Assembly (NCBI GenBank): GCA_027489875.1
Contig: JAIXZE010000224.1
Coordinates: 1 to 41,254 of the forward strand
DNA length: 41,254 bases
DNA from: Verrucomicrobiales bacterium
Lineage (GTDB): Bacteria > Verrucomicrobiota > Verrucomicrobiia > Limisphaerales > UBA9464
Direction of reading: 5' to 3'
Shown: positions 16,192 through 24,944 of the stretch, piece by piece
Position numbering within the stretch: the first letter of the stretch is position 1
Layout: each line of letters opens with the position of its first letter
Notes under the pieces: generated by a model
The model's input: only the letters and a program-made list of their open reading frames with translations
The model's database searches: none
What the model was told of the DNA's origin: nothing
Translations under genes and position numbers: made by a program

Positions 16192-16364
16192 CCACCAATG
16201 GACGGGGCGTGGTTCCGTGCCGTGAGTTTTTCCCGTCAGGGCTGTCCGATCCGGCTCATGACCAACTCCGATGTTTCGGACGGGCCTTTCCCGGGTGGGA
16301 ATGCCCCTTCCGCCCGGGGTCCCAACCTTGCCCTCCCGTCACAGCCCCTTAAGATGCCTCCCTC

Positions 16365-17252
16365 ATGAAGCGTTTCCTGTTCCTCCTGTGCGGGCTCCTC
16401 GCCACCGCTCGCCTGCTGGCCCAGGTGGAGGTGCGCGTCACCCTTCCGCAGGAACAGTTCCTGCCGGGGGAAGCCATCGAAGCCGCTGTCCGCATCTCCA
16501 ATTTTGCCGGCCGCAAACTGACGTTTGGTGCGCGACCGGGCTGGGTACGGTTCGAGGTCGAGGGCAGCAGTGACATGGTGGTCAACCGCCTGTCCGAGGT
16601 GAGCGAAAGCGGCGAGTTCAGCCTCGAATCCTCGACCCGTGGCACCATCCGCTACGACATCCAGCCCCACTTCGACCTCAATCGTCCTGGACGCTACCGC
16701 GTGACTGCGATCGTCCGGCTCTCAGACACGGAGGAGTACGCCAGCCCGCCCGTCAGCTTCGAGGTCTTCCGTGGAACCCGGATCTGGGAACGCGAAGTCG
16801 GTGTTTCCTCCGCCGACGGAGCCCCCGATGGCCGCCGCAAGTACATCCTCCAGCAGGCCACCCAACTGCGGAATGTGCGCCTCTACATCCGACTGACGGA
16901 TGCGGACGAGGTCAGCACGGTCAAGGTCATCCCCATCGGCCCCACCGTGTCCTTCAGCCGGCCCGCCTGCACCGTGGATCGCAAGTCCCGCCTCCACTGC
17001 CTGCACCAGATCTCGGCAGACACCTACCGCCTCCATGTCGTGGCACCGGATGGCACCTTGTTGCGCCGGCAGACGTTCAACTTCGCGGAACGCCGCCCCC
17101 AACTGCGCATGAATGATTCCGGCGATGTGGCCGTCATCGGAGGCGAACGTCGCCGCGCCGCTGATGACCTTCCCGAAGAACCGCCGGCCGCGGGCACCGG
17201 ATCCAAGCCGGATGAATCTCCAGCCACAAAGCACGCCGTTCCCGCGAAGTAA
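16365..17252 (+). CDS. Secreted protein of unknown function
   Basis: Not recognised. It has 295 residues. Signal peptide MKRFLFLLCGLLATARLLAQ is clear. The first mature domain (residues 22-140) reads as an immunoglobulin-like beta sandwich: LPGEAIEAAVRISNFAGRKLTF, then LNRPGRYRVTAIVRLSDTEEYASPPVSFEV. The second half (REVGVSS ... TYRLHVVAPDGTLLRRQTF) is also beta rich. The tail is polar and low in complexity. The 173 nt upstream hold no gene. Its 3' end overlaps the next gene by 41 nt. Confidence 0.72.
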   Translation: MKRFLFLLCGLLATARLLAQVEVRVTLPQEQFLPGEAIEAAVRISNFAGRKLTFGARPGWVRFEVEGSSDMVVNRLSEVSESGEFSLESSTRGTIRYDIQPHFDLNRPGRYRVTAIVRLSDTEEYASPPVSFEVFRGTRIWEREVGVSSADGAPDGRRKYILQQATQLRNVRLYIRLTDADEVSTVKVIPIGPTVSFSRPACTVDRKSRLHCLHQISADTYRLHVVAPDGTLLRRQTFNFAERRPQLRMNDSGDVAVIGGERRRAADDLPEEPPAAGTGSKPDESPATKHAVPAK

Positions 17253-18351
17253 GTCATCGCGGCTCCTGCTGGCATGGGTCGTGGCTTCCTTGGCGTTCGG
17301 TGCGGGTCCGCTCATCGGTTCCACCAACATCGTCCTGCACCTGCGGAACGGCGACCGCCTTTCGGGCGTGGTCATCCGCGAAAACAACCGATCGATCATC
17401 GTTCGAACTCCCGTCGCAGGTCGCGTCACGGTCCCCCTCAACTGGATCGAGAAGCGGGAGGCCCCAGGAACGGCATTGGCCGCTTCCCCGCCCCCGGCTC
17501 AGGCACCCCCCGTCTCCGCCGAGCCAACTCCGTCCCCGACGATTCCTGCGGCCACTCCTCCATCGCCTCCCACCGCATCCGCTGCACAGCCACTCGCGCA
17601 ACCGGCGACTCCACCTGTTGCGCCGCCCCCGCTGCCTTCGCCTTCCGGTTCCCTCTTCGCCAGCAACTGGATGCCCGGCTGGCTCGCCCCCTACACCACC
17701 AACTGGCACGGAAACGTCGGCCTCGGCATGAACCTGGGCTTCGGGACCACCGACCGGCAGACCTTCTTCGCAACCGCCAACGCGACCCATTCGTGGAGGC
17801 GGATTGTCAACGCGGTGAACGTGAACGCCGCCTACGGTCTCGTCGACCAGGTGGAGGCAGCGAACCGGATGGAAGGCATGGTCAAGACCGACGTCTACCT
17901 CGACCGCAAACGCCATGTCTACGCCTACAACCTGGCCCTCGGCGGCTACGATTCCATCCGCCTGATCGACCGACGCCTCGAGGAAGGCGTTGGCCTGGGA
18001 TACCGGATCTACGAACGGCCTCGACTCGCCGTAAACCTCGAGGGCGGTGTCCAGTTCCAGAACTTCGACTACGCCCAGCAATCCGACCGGTCGCTCTGGT
18101 CGGCCCGTATCTCGGAAAACCTGAACTGGAAACCTTCGGACAAGATGACGCTGACCCAAAAACTCCAGTTCATGCCCAACATGGCCGACCCGTCTGATTA
18201 CCGGGTGCGCTTCGACCTCATCCTCTCCTATCCCCTTTTCCGCCGGATCACGATCAGCCTGAACGCGGTCAACGAATACGAGTCGCTCGCGCCCCGCGGC
18301 GTGGACAACAACGACCTGCAGATCACCACGAACGTCAACCTGACGTTCTGA
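17212..18351 (+). CDS. DUF481-like outer-membrane beta-barrel protein
   Basis: A protein of 379 residues. A signal-like segment follows a basic N-terminus (SKSSRLLLAWVVASLAFGAG). Next comes NIVLHLRNGDRLSGVVIREN, an N-terminal motif typical of this group, and then a long Pro/Ala linker (about residues 85-145). The C-terminal 225 residues are amphipathic beta strands ending NDLQITTNVNLTF, with a terminal Phe as in outer-membrane barrels. This matches the YdiY/DUF481 pattern. The start at 17212 overlaps the preceding gene by 41 nt; an internal start nearer the signal peptide is possible. Confidence 0.75.
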   Translation: MNLQPQSTPFPRSKSSRLLLAWVVASLAFGAGPLIGSTNIVLHLRNGDRLSGVVIRENNRSIIVRTPVAGRVTVPLNWIEKREAPGTALAASPPPAQAPPVSAEPTPSPTIPAATPPSPPTASAAQPLAQPATPPVAPPPLPSPSGSLFASNWMPGWLAPYTTNWHGNVGLGMNLGFGTTDRQTFFATANATHSWRRIVNAVNVNAAYGLVDQVEAANRMEGMVKTDVYLDRKRHVYAYNLALGGYDSIRLIDRRLEEGVGLGYRIYERPRLAVNLEGGVQFQNFDYAQQSDRSLWSARISENLNWKPSDKMTLTQKLQFMPNMADPSDYRVRFDLILSYPLFRRITISLNAVNEYESLAPRGVDNNDLQITTNVNLTF

Positions 18352-18369
18352 TCAGCAAACCCGGCGTGC

Positions 18370-18387
18370 CGGGCCGGTCGCGGCCCG
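18370..18387. terminator. Short hairpin between convergent genes
   Basis: CGGGCC pairs with GGCCCG in the 38-nt gap between the barrel gene and the reductase gene. It has no T-run, so a role as a bidirectional terminator is only possible. Confidence 0.3.
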
Positions 18388-18389
18388 CG

Positions 18390-19109
18390 TCAGCCCCACT
18401 TCTCGGTCTTCATCTGCTCCTTGGGCAGACCGAGGTCGTGCATCACCAGATGTTCGACCGCTTCGACCATCTCGTTCGTCCCGCACGCGTAGAAGATCGT
18501 GTTGGCCGGGTCATCGACAAAGCTCTTCACCCATTCGGGCGTGATGCGGCCGCGACGCCCAGCCCACGGATCGTCCGGTTGCAGGCGCGTGCACGTGACG
18601 TGGAACTTCACCCGCGGGTTCTTCGCCTCCAACTCCCGGAACTCCGTCTCGAAGATGATGTCCTTGGTGGTGCGCACCGTGTACAGGATCGTGATGCGCG
18701 TATCGAGGTTGCGCGCCGTGGCCTCTCGGGCGAACCCACGGAACGGGGTCACGCCCGAACCGCCAGCCACGCAGATGAGATGTTTGCCAGGGGGATCAAA
18801 CACCGGAAGGAAACGTCCGGTAGGCGGGATCACGACCATCTTGTCCCCGGCCTCCACCCAATCGACGATGCTGGTGCCCATCTTGCCATCGCGCTTCACC
18901 GAGACCTCGAAGTGCCCCCGGTCCAGAGCCGATGAACTCAGGGAATAGGCCCGCTTGTACTTTGGCTTGTGGGGCCAATAAACCGTGATGAACTGGCCCG
19001 TCTTGAACTCAGGCTCGTAACCCTCCGGCCATTGAAAGCGGACGGTTTTGACATCCGGAAGCTCCATCTTCACGGACTCCACCAGCATCTCGGCAATGAC
19101 TTTTGACAT
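18390..19109 (-). CDS. FAD/NAD(P)-binding oxidoreductase, ferredoxin-reductase type
   Basis: A protein of 239 residues with the two domains of the FNR superfamily. The FAD domain has FKTGQFITVYWP and the flavin motif RAYSLSSS. The NAD(P) domain has ICVAGGSGVTPFRGFAREA, LYTVRTTKDIIFETEF and FYACGTNEMVEAVEHLV. There is no 2Fe-2S domain, so it probably works with a separate carrier protein. The partner is not in the window. The start at 19109 (MSKVIAEMLV) is preferred to 19136. It is divergent from the DUF5009 gene. Confidence 0.88.
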   Translation of the reverse strand: MSKVIAEMLVESVKMELPDVKTVRFQWPEGYEPEFKTGQFITVYWPHKPKYKRAYSLSSSALDRGHFEVSVKRDGKMGTSIVDWVEAGDKMVVIPPTGRFLPVFDPPGKHLICVAGGSGVTPFRGFAREATARNLDTRITILYTVRTTKDIIFETEFRELEAKNPRVKFHVTCTRLQPDDPWAGRRGRITPEWVKSFVDDPANTIFYACGTNEMVEAVEHLVMHDLGLPKEQMKTEKWG

Positions 19110-19236
19110 GTGTCGGGTATGGACCAGGCCCACCACGGACCGGGGATTTCCGGATCATGAACAAGAGGGTTTCGGTGTAAAGCCCGGGCCTCCGGCCTTG
19201 CACTCCCACCCCCACCCGAGGCACACCAACCCTTGC

Positions 19237-20475
19237 ATGGAAGCATCCACTCCCCCCGTCCCCCAACGTGCCGTCTCCCTCGATGCCTACCGCGGCTTCG
19301 TGATGCTCCTCATGGCCGGCGAGGTCCTCCGGTTCCATGCCGTGGCCGAAAAGCTTCCCGAAAGCGGCCTGTTCCGCTTCCTGGCCCACCACCAGGATCA
19401 CGTGGAGTGGCGCGGATGCACCCTGCACGACCTGATCCAGCCCTCGTTCTCCTTTCTGGTGGGTTGCGCCCTGCCCTTCTCGATCGCCAACCGTCAGGCC
19501 CGGGGCCAGGGGTCCGCTGGCATCTGGCTCCACACCTTCTGGCGTGCCTTCCTGCTGATCGCCCTGGGCGTGTTCCTGCGCTCCACGGGCTCGAAGTTCA
19601 CCAATTTCACCTTCGAGGATACCCTCTCGCAGATCGGCCTGGGCTACGTGGCCCTGACCTTCCTCGCCTGGCGCTCCGTGCGCATGCAGGTCGCGAGCCT
19701 CGTCACGTTGCTCGTCGCCTACTGGGCATGGTTTGCCTTCACGCCATTGCCCGGACCCGAGTTTGATCCCTCGACCGTCGGGGTTCCCCGCGACTGGCCG
19801 CATACCCTCCAAGGCTTCGCCGCCCACTGGAACAAGAACGCCAACCCCGCCCACCACTTCGAATACTGGTTCCTGAACCTGTTCCCGCGGATGAAGCCGT
19901 GGCTCTTCAATGGAGGTGGATACCTCACGCTGTCGTTCATCCCGACGCTGGGCACGATGATCCTCGGCCTGCTCGCGGGACAATGGATCCGCCGCACCGA
20001 CCTGCCCGCCAACCGTCGCCTGGGCGGCCTGCTGCTGGCCGGCCTGACTGGCCTGGCCGTGGGAACGACCCTCGACCTCACCGGGGTCTGCCCCAGCGTG
20101 AAACGCATCTGGACCCCGTCCTGGGTGTTGTTCAGTGGCGGTTGGGCCTGCCTGTTCCTCGCCGCGTTCCACGCGGTGGCCGACGTCCGGAAATGGACCG
20201 CACCGCTCTTCCCGTTGGTGGTCGTCGGGATGAATTCCATCTTCACGTACGTCATCTCGCACCTTTGGGACGGGTTCTTCCGAAACAACACCACCAACCA
20301 CCTGAACACCTTCCTGCTCTGGCTCCGCGGCCCCGAACCGTTCAGTGACGGAAGCTCGTTCTGGAAGATCACCAGCGGTCCCTACGCCCCCATGCTCGAA
20401 GGGGCCATCGCCCTCCTTTGCATCTGGCTCTGCTGCCTCTGGCTCTGGCGCCGTAGAATCTTCATCCGGATTTGA
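19237..20475 (+). CDS. DUF5009 / heparan-alpha-glucosaminide N-acetyltransferase-like membrane protein
   Basis: Integral membrane protein of 412 residues with about ten hydrophobic segments. The N-terminal SLDAYRGFVMLLMAGEVLRF is the family signature. An extracytoplasmic His-containing loop follows (FLAHHQDHVEWRGCTLHDLIQPSF), then FLVGCALPFSIANR. The family is related to acyltransferase-3 proteins and the lysosomal enzyme HGSNAT, which acetylates sugars across a membrane using cytoplasmic acetyl-CoA. Activity is not proven for bacterial members. The LysR-type gene follows 58 nt later on the same strand. Confidence 0.85.
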   Translation: MEASTPPVPQRAVSLDAYRGFVMLLMAGEVLRFHAVAEKLPESGLFRFLAHHQDHVEWRGCTLHDLIQPSFSFLVGCALPFSIANRQARGQGSAGIWLHTFWRAFLLIALGVFLRSTGSKFTNFTFEDTLSQIGLGYVALTFLAWRSVRMQVASLVTLLVAYWAWFAFTPLPGPEFDPSTVGVPRDWPHTLQGFAAHWNKNANPAHHFEYWFLNLFPRMKPWLFNGGGYLTLSFIPTLGTMILGLLAGQWIRRTDLPANRRLGGLLLAGLTGLAVGTTLDLTGVCPSVKRIWTPSWVLFSGGWACLFLAAFHAVADVRKWTAPLFPLVVVGMNSIFTYVISHLWDGFFRNNTTNHLNTFLLWLRGPEPFSDGSSFWKITSGPYAPMLEGAIALLCIWLCCLWLWRRRIFIRI

Positions 20476-20515
20476 CCGGGTCCGGCCCACGAGTTGCTTC
20501 GGGGTTTTCCTTAAG

Positions 20516-20532
20516 GATGAACCTCCTTCATC
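20516..20532 (+). promoter_or_regulatory. Candidate LysR-type operator (T-N11-A dyad)
   Basis: GATGAA, five bases CCTCC, then TTCATC form a perfect 6-bp dyad containing T-N11-A, the classic LysR-family box. It ends two bases before the start codon of the LysR-type gene, so binding there would repress translation start or transcription. Autoregulation is inferred. Confidence 0.4.
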
Positions 20533-20533
20533 A

Positions 20534-21478
20534 ATGAAGCCACCGATCGACTCACGTCAGCTCCACGCCTTCGTTATCCTCGCACGCACGGGCAGCTTCA
20601 CGCAGACCGCGCGTGAACTCTTCCTCACCCAGTCCGCCGTCAGCCATTCCATCAAGTCCCTCGAAACGGACATGGGCTGTCGTCTTTTTGACAGGGTGGG
20701 CAAGACCGTCATGCTGACCCAGGCCGGCGAACAACTCCTGCCTCACGCCGACCGCATCCTCCGCGAAATGGATTCCGCCCGCGGCGGGATGACCGGCCTC
20801 CGCCAATGGGGATTCGGCCGCCTCCGTGTCGGCGCACCTGCACCCATCGGCGATGGCCTTCTGCCCACCGTCCTCGCCGAGGTCCGTCGCCGCGAAGCCC
20901 GCACCCTCCTCAAGACCGAGGTCGCCGACGAATCGAACCCCCTCGAACTCCTCGAAGCCCGCCGCGTCGACCTCGTCCTCAGCCCCGCCGGGAAGCCCGA
21001 CGAACGATTCGCCACCGAACCGCTGTTCTCCGAGGAACACGTTTTCGCCGTCCCCTCCGATCATGCGTGGGCACGCCTTCAGACCGCCCCGCTCGAAGCC
21101 GTCGGTCCCCAGGCCGTGATCGTCCCGGGATTGCACACCATCACCTGGCGGTTCATCGACGAGTTCTTCCGTGCCGACCAGATCAGCCTGAATGTGCAGT
21201 GCGAAACCGGAACGCCGTCGCAGGCTCTCGCCCTGGCCTCGGCCGGGCTCGGTGCCGCACTGGTTCCCAGCTGGGCGTTCAACGCCTTCGCCGCCTCCGC
21301 CAAACTCGTGGCACTCCCCCTCGGACGTCGCCGCCTCCGCATCCCGTGGGTCATCACCTTCTGGCGCGGCCGACGCCTGAGCCTGCCCGAGAGCCTCTTC
21401 ATCGACGTCGCCCGGCAGCAGATCGCCCAACTCTCGGGGGAAGTCAGCCCGCCCAAGAAATCCAAGGCCGCCCACTGA
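20534..21478 (+). CDS. LysR-family transcriptional regulator
   Basis: A protein of 314 residues. The N-terminal winged helix-turn-helix (residues 6-65) reads RQLHAFVILARTGSFTQTAREL, FLTQSAVSHSIKSLE, CRLFDRVGKTVMLTQAGEQLL. The effector domain (about 95-295) has two Rossmann-like halves, with RLRVGAPAPIGDGLLPTVL and GTPSQALALASAGLGAALVPSWA. The inducer cannot be inferred. It is not divergent from any gene, so its target is not obvious; the DUF5009 gene just upstream and itself are candidates. A candidate operator lies directly before its start. Confidence 0.93.
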   Translation: MKPPIDSRQLHAFVILARTGSFTQTARELFLTQSAVSHSIKSLETDMGCRLFDRVGKTVMLTQAGEQLLPHADRILREMDSARGGMTGLRQWGFGRLRVGAPAPIGDGLLPTVLAEVRRREARTLLKTEVADESNPLELLEARRVDLVLSPAGKPDERFATEPLFSEEHVFAVPSDHAWARLQTAPLEAVGPQAVIVPGLHTITWRFIDEFFRADQISLNVQCETGTPSQALALASAGLGAALVPSWAFNAFAASAKLVALPLGRRRLRIPWVITFWRGRRLSLPESLFIDVARQQIAQLSGEVSPPKKSKAAH

Positions 21479-21551
21479 GCGGGCCGGGTGCGCCGCCAGC
21501 CCACGCTCCCTCAGCCCGGGCTCGAACCCGCCGCGGATCGAAGGCACGCTG

Positions 21552-22409
21552 GTGCCACCAATGGTGTCTTCGCCCACGAAGGGATCGTCCGGCCTGTTCC
21601 TTCAGGAATGGGCCTTCGGCGGCATGCTGCTCTACCTCGCGGTCCGTGCGTGCCTCCAACTGGGCCCGCTGGATCCCGCCGCCTGGATCCCTGCAGCGCT
21701 CCTTGGCCTCGACGCCGCCCTGATCCGGTGGGATCTCCAGCGGAACTCCCTCCTTTCGGGGCGTTGCCGCCTGCTCTTCCACGCCGTCGCGATGAACCTC
21801 GTCTATTGGCGCCTCGGTCAGGATGTTCCCAAGCTCGGCGTTCCTTCCGCCGATGAATGGCTGCTGGGAATCGATCGCCAATGGTTCGGCGAAACACCGG
21901 CCAGGAGCCTCGCAACGTTCACCCATCCCGCCCTCACGGAACTCCTCTCCGGCTGTTACCTGCTCTTCTATCCCGCGATGGTCGGCTATCAGTGGGCCTG
22001 GCTGTTCGCCGAGGCGACGCACGCCCGCCGGTTCTTTGCAGGACTGTACTTCGTCTACGCCGTGGGATTCGTCGGCTACACGCTGGCCCCAGCCAAGGGG
22101 CCCTGGATCCATCTCGCTGGGTCACTACAACCGTTCACCGGTGGCCCGTTGACCCACTGGACCGACCTGATCGTCCGCAACGGGTGCAACGGCGTGGACG
22201 TCTTCCCCAGCCTGCACACCGCGGTGATGGCGTATTTCGTCGGGTTCGACTTCCTCAACGGACGCCGCCGCCGGGCCGCCGCGATGCTGGGGCCGGCCAT
22301 CGGCCTCTGCCTCGCCACCGTGTACCTGCGCTACCACTACGCCGTCGATGCGCTCGCAGGACTGCTCCTCGCCGCCGCCGGCCTCGGACTCACGCGCTTC
22401 GTCCGTTGA
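21552..22409 (+). CDS. PAP2-superfamily membrane phosphatase/transferase (Aur1-like PAP2_3 type)
   Basis: Membrane protein of 285 residues with about six hydrophobic segments. The catalytic motifs are VDVFPSLHTAVMAYFVGFDF (PSLH, His as proton donor) and VYLRYHYAVDALAGLLLA (nucleophile His with Asp). The first phosphatase motif is replaced by YTLAPAKGPWI, as in the PAP2_3 group, which includes inositol-phosphorylceramide synthase-like proteins. The substrate is probably a lipid phosphate or phospholipid head group. It converges on and overlaps the inositol-monophosphatase-like gene by 20 nt. Confidence 0.85.
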   Translation: MPPMVSSPTKGSSGLFLQEWAFGGMLLYLAVRACLQLGPLDPAAWIPAALLGLDAALIRWDLQRNSLLSGRCRLLFHAVAMNLVYWRLGQDVPKLGVPSADEWLLGIDRQWFGETPARSLATFTHPALTELLSGCYLLFYPAMVGYQWAWLFAEATHARRFFAGLYFVYAVGFVGYTLAPAKGPWIHLAGSLQPFTGGPLTHWTDLIVRNGCNGVDVFPSLHTAVMAYFVGFDFLNGRRRRAAAMLGPAIGLCLATVYLRYHYAVDALAGLLLAAAGLGLTRFVR

Positions 22410-23169
22410 GGATCCGCACCACCTCCGCATGGACCCCCGGCATCGCCGCAATGCCGGAAGCCGCCGCCAGCCCATCGGCCGAGTTCCCGTTCCAATCCGT
22501 GATGATTCCCCCCGCCCCGCGGATGATCGGGACGATGGGCTGCAGGTCCCACGGATTCATGATCGGATCCACCATGACGTCCGCCCAACCCGCGGCCACC
22601 AGCAGGTAGCCGTAACAATCGCCCCACGACCGCACGACACGGACGGTCCGGCACAACGATTCAAACCGGGCCCCATCCTGGTAGACGGCCGGATGCATCG
22701 GGTCGCTCATCAGCAAGGTAGCCGTCGACAGATCGACACAGTCACGCCCCCGAACCGGCTTGCCGTTCAACGTCGTGGTGGAGCCATCCCCGATCATCAA
22801 CTGACGCAACACCGGTTGATGGATGCAGCCCAGCACCGGCTTCCCGCGATGCAACAGGCCGATCAACGTGCCAAACAGGGGCACGGCCGAGATGAAGGAC
22901 TTCGTGCCATCGATGGGATCAAGCACCCACACGAACTCCGCGTCGCCACGTACCGTGCCGAATTCCTCGCCCACGATGCCATGCGCGGGAAAGCGCTGGG
23001 TGATCATCTCCCGCATCACCCGCTCCGCCTCGCGATCGGCGATGGTCACCGGGGATTGGTCGGACTTCACCACGACGCCCACATCCTTTTGTCCAAAGTG
23101 CGGCAGGATCTCACGAGCGCTGGCCTGCGCCAGCTCTTCGATAAACACCCGGGCCTCGTCAAAACTCAT
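22390..23169 (-). CDS. Inositol-monophosphatase-family phosphatase (possibly histidinol-phosphatase)
   Basis: Mg-dependent phosphatase, 259 residues. Metal ligands are visible in GIVGEEFG (Glu68/69), VLDPIDGTKSF (Asp84, Asp87) and NPWDLQPIVPIIRGAGG near 200-216. The LDPIDGTKSFISAVPLFGTLIGL block resembles HisN-type histidinol-phosphatases as well as SuhB-type inositol phosphatases; sequence alone does not decide. No his genes are nearby. The frame extends to 23358, but the ATG at 23169 (MSFDEARVFIEELAQ) fits the family. Its 3' end overlaps the PAP2 gene tail to tail. Confidence 0.88.
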   Translation of the reverse strand: MSFDEARVFIEELAQASAREILPHFGQKDVGVVVKSDQSPVTIADREAERVMREMITQRFPAHGIVGEEFGTVRGDAEFVWVLDPIDGTKSFISAVPLFGTLIGLLHRGKPVLGCIHQPVLRQLMIGDGSTTTLNGKPVRGRDCVDLSTATLLMSDPMHPAVYQDGARFESLCRTVRVVRSWGDCYGYLLVAAGWADVMVDPIMNPWDLQPIVPIIRGAGGIITDWNGNSADGLAAASGIAAMPGVHAEVVRILNGRSA

Positions 23170-23263
23170 TCCCGGAAACCAATCAGATTTCCAATACGTC
23201 GACCATACCCCAATCCGCCGAAGTCCATACGATCGTTGCCCGTGGGGGGAACGCGAGCGGGTT

Positions 23264-23330
23264 GGCGACGTCTTCACCCCCGTGTGAATGCTTCTGGAAA
23301 GGCGACGAGGACGTCGCCACCCCGTTCCAG
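23264..23330. repeat. MITE-like repeat, copy 1 (partial)
   Basis: The core hairpin GGCGACG-AGGA-CGTCGCC is flanked by CTGGAA and TTCCAG, giving a longer imperfect palindrome. It aligns to the copies at 32764-32870 and 35000-35122 across most of its length but lacks their right-hand terminal repeat. It lies in the divergent gap between the inositol-phosphatase-like and PhoD-like genes. Confidence 0.65.
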
Positions 23331-23339
23331 AACCGAGCT

Positions 23340-23366
23340 GTAGGCCGCGTGCCCCCACGCGGCGAA
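23340..23366 (+). repeat. REP-like palindrome, GTAG-footed
   Basis: GTAG followed by GCCGCGTG, a CCC loop and CACGCGGC. It has the same sequence as the plus-oriented halves at 37444 and 38387, and sits 10 nt after MITE-like copy 1. Confidence 0.75.
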
Positions 23367-23445
23367 GGATGAAACCCTCTCAGCGCCGGGACGGCTCGCA
23401 CCCGCACGCTTGCACCGCAACCCTCGGGCTCACAGCCTCCCCCCA

Positions 23446-24849
23446 ATGCGTCGGTCCTTCCTCAGCTTTCTGACGGTGATCCTTGGGCTCCTCGGCGGTT
23501 CTTCCGCACGGGCGGAGTCCCGCGTCGAACTCGGTCCGTGGTCCGGCGGCATCACCGCGACCTCAGCCGTCGTGAAGCTGAAGGTGCGCAAACCCGATTA
23601 CGACGTCGTCCTGCTCGTCGCCAACCAGTCGCGGCCGGAACCGCTCCGCCGCTTTGGCCCGTTCCGTTCCACCACCAACGACCACCGCGTCGTCACCTTC
23701 CACATCGGCGGCCTGACACCCGGGACGCGCTACCGATACGTGGCGCAGGTCAAGGGCACCCCGGAACCCGCGGAGGCCGGTGCCTTCCAGACCTTCCCCG
23801 TCGGGCCAGCAAGCTTCCGCTTCGCCTTCGCTTCCTGCGGCAAGACCGGATCCACCAACGCCAGCTACGAACGCATCCGCGAACACAAGCCGCTGTTCTT
23901 CCTCTGCCCGGGCGACTTCCACTACGAGGACATCGCCACCAACCGGGTCGACAAGTTCTGGCGCGCCTACGACCGCGTCTTTGCCTCGCCGGTGCAATCC
24001 CGCCTCTACCGCCAGACACCCCTCGTCTACATGTGGGACGACCATGACTACTGCGGCAACGGCAGCGATGATCGCGCCACCGGCCGCCCCGCCGCCCGCG
24101 CCGCCTACGAGTTGTACGCGCCCCATTACCCGTTCCCCTTCGAGGGCCTCGACAACCCGATCTGCCAGGCCTTCACCGCGGGACGCGCCCGCTTCATCGT
24201 CACCGACCTCCGTTCCCAGCGGGAACGCGCTTCCGCGAAGGACACCCCGGAAAAGTCCATGCTCGGCACCGCACAGAAGGAATGGTTCAAGCGGGAACTG
24301 CTCGCCGCCCGGGACACCCACGCCCTCACGTTCTGGGTGAGTTCGGTGCCCTGGGGCGGAACGACCGCCACCAACCACTACTGGCCGGTCACCACCAACG
24401 ATTTCGGATACATCCATCACGCCTCGCTCGCCTACACCACCAACAACGGTGCCAAGCCCTCCAAGCCGCCCCCGGGCGATTCCTGGGCCGCCTACGCCGC
24501 CGAACGCGAAGAGATCGCGAACTTCATCCGCGAAAACCAGATCCGGAACCTCATCCTTCTCCACGGCGACATGCATGCGCTCGCCGCCGATGACGGTTCC
24601 AACTCCGACTTCGCCACCGGCGGCGGTGCTCCCATTCCCGTGTTTGCCGCCGCCCCCCTCGACCGCGACGCCAGCATCAAGGGGGGCCCCTACAGCCAGG
24701 GTGTGTACAAGCCCCGCAAGGGCGAAGGCTGCTTCGGTCTGGTGGACATCGAGGACCGCGGAACCACGCTGGTCGTGCGCTACTCCGGTCGCAGCAACGA
24801 TGACATCGAACGGATCCGCCACACCGTGACCCTACCGGCCAGCCGATGA
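23446..24849 (+). CDS. PhoD-like alkaline phosphatase / phosphodiesterase
   Basis: Secreted metallophosphoesterase, 467 residues. Signal peptide MRRSFLSFLTVILGLLGGSSARA. An N-terminal fibronectin-like domain (25-120) ends GLTPGTRYRYVAQVKG, as in PhoD proteins. The catalytic domain shows FAFASCGKTG, FLCPGDFHYED, YMWDDHDYCGNGSDD, a GTAQKEWFKREL helix and LLHGDMHALAAD. The C-terminus ends in a beta-rich domain. PhoD enzymes use Fe/Ca to release phosphate from mono- and diesters. No Pho box is evident. The next gene starts 95 nt downstream. Confidence 0.9.
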   Translation: MRRSFLSFLTVILGLLGGSSARAESRVELGPWSGGITATSAVVKLKVRKPDYDVVLLVANQSRPEPLRRFGPFRSTTNDHRVVTFHIGGLTPGTRYRYVAQVKGTPEPAEAGAFQTFPVGPASFRFAFASCGKTGSTNASYERIREHKPLFFLCPGDFHYEDIATNRVDKFWRAYDRVFASPVQSRLYRQTPLVYMWDDHDYCGNGSDDRATGRPAARAAYELYAPHYPFPFEGLDNPICQAFTAGRARFIVTDLRSQRERASAKDTPEKSMLGTAQKEWFKRELLAARDTHALTFWVSSVPWGGTTATNHYWPVTTNDFGYIHHASLAYTTNNGAKPSKPPPGDSWAAYAAEREEIANFIRENQIRNLILLHGDMHALAADDGSNSDFATGGGAPIPVFAAAPLDRDASIKGGPYSQGVYKPRKGEGCFGLVDIEDRGTTLVVRYSGRSNDDIERIRHTVTLPASR

Positions 24850-24944
24850 CGCGTTTGCGCCCACAAGCTCTGGCCATCTCCATCCCAACCATCGTTGCGG
24901 TCACTCTTCCGCTAAGAAAACCGCGGGTCGGGTGTCATCCCTGT

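Noticed and set aside
19009-20490. 493-codon minus-strand frame over the DUF5009 gene
   Set aside because: Antisense of a membrane protein gives a hydrophilic Glu/Gly/Gln-rich chain; no homology features.
23563-24822. 419-codon minus-strand frame over the PhoD-like gene
   Set aside because: Antisense shadow of a well-supported phosphatase; Gly/Val/Ala-rich with no motif.
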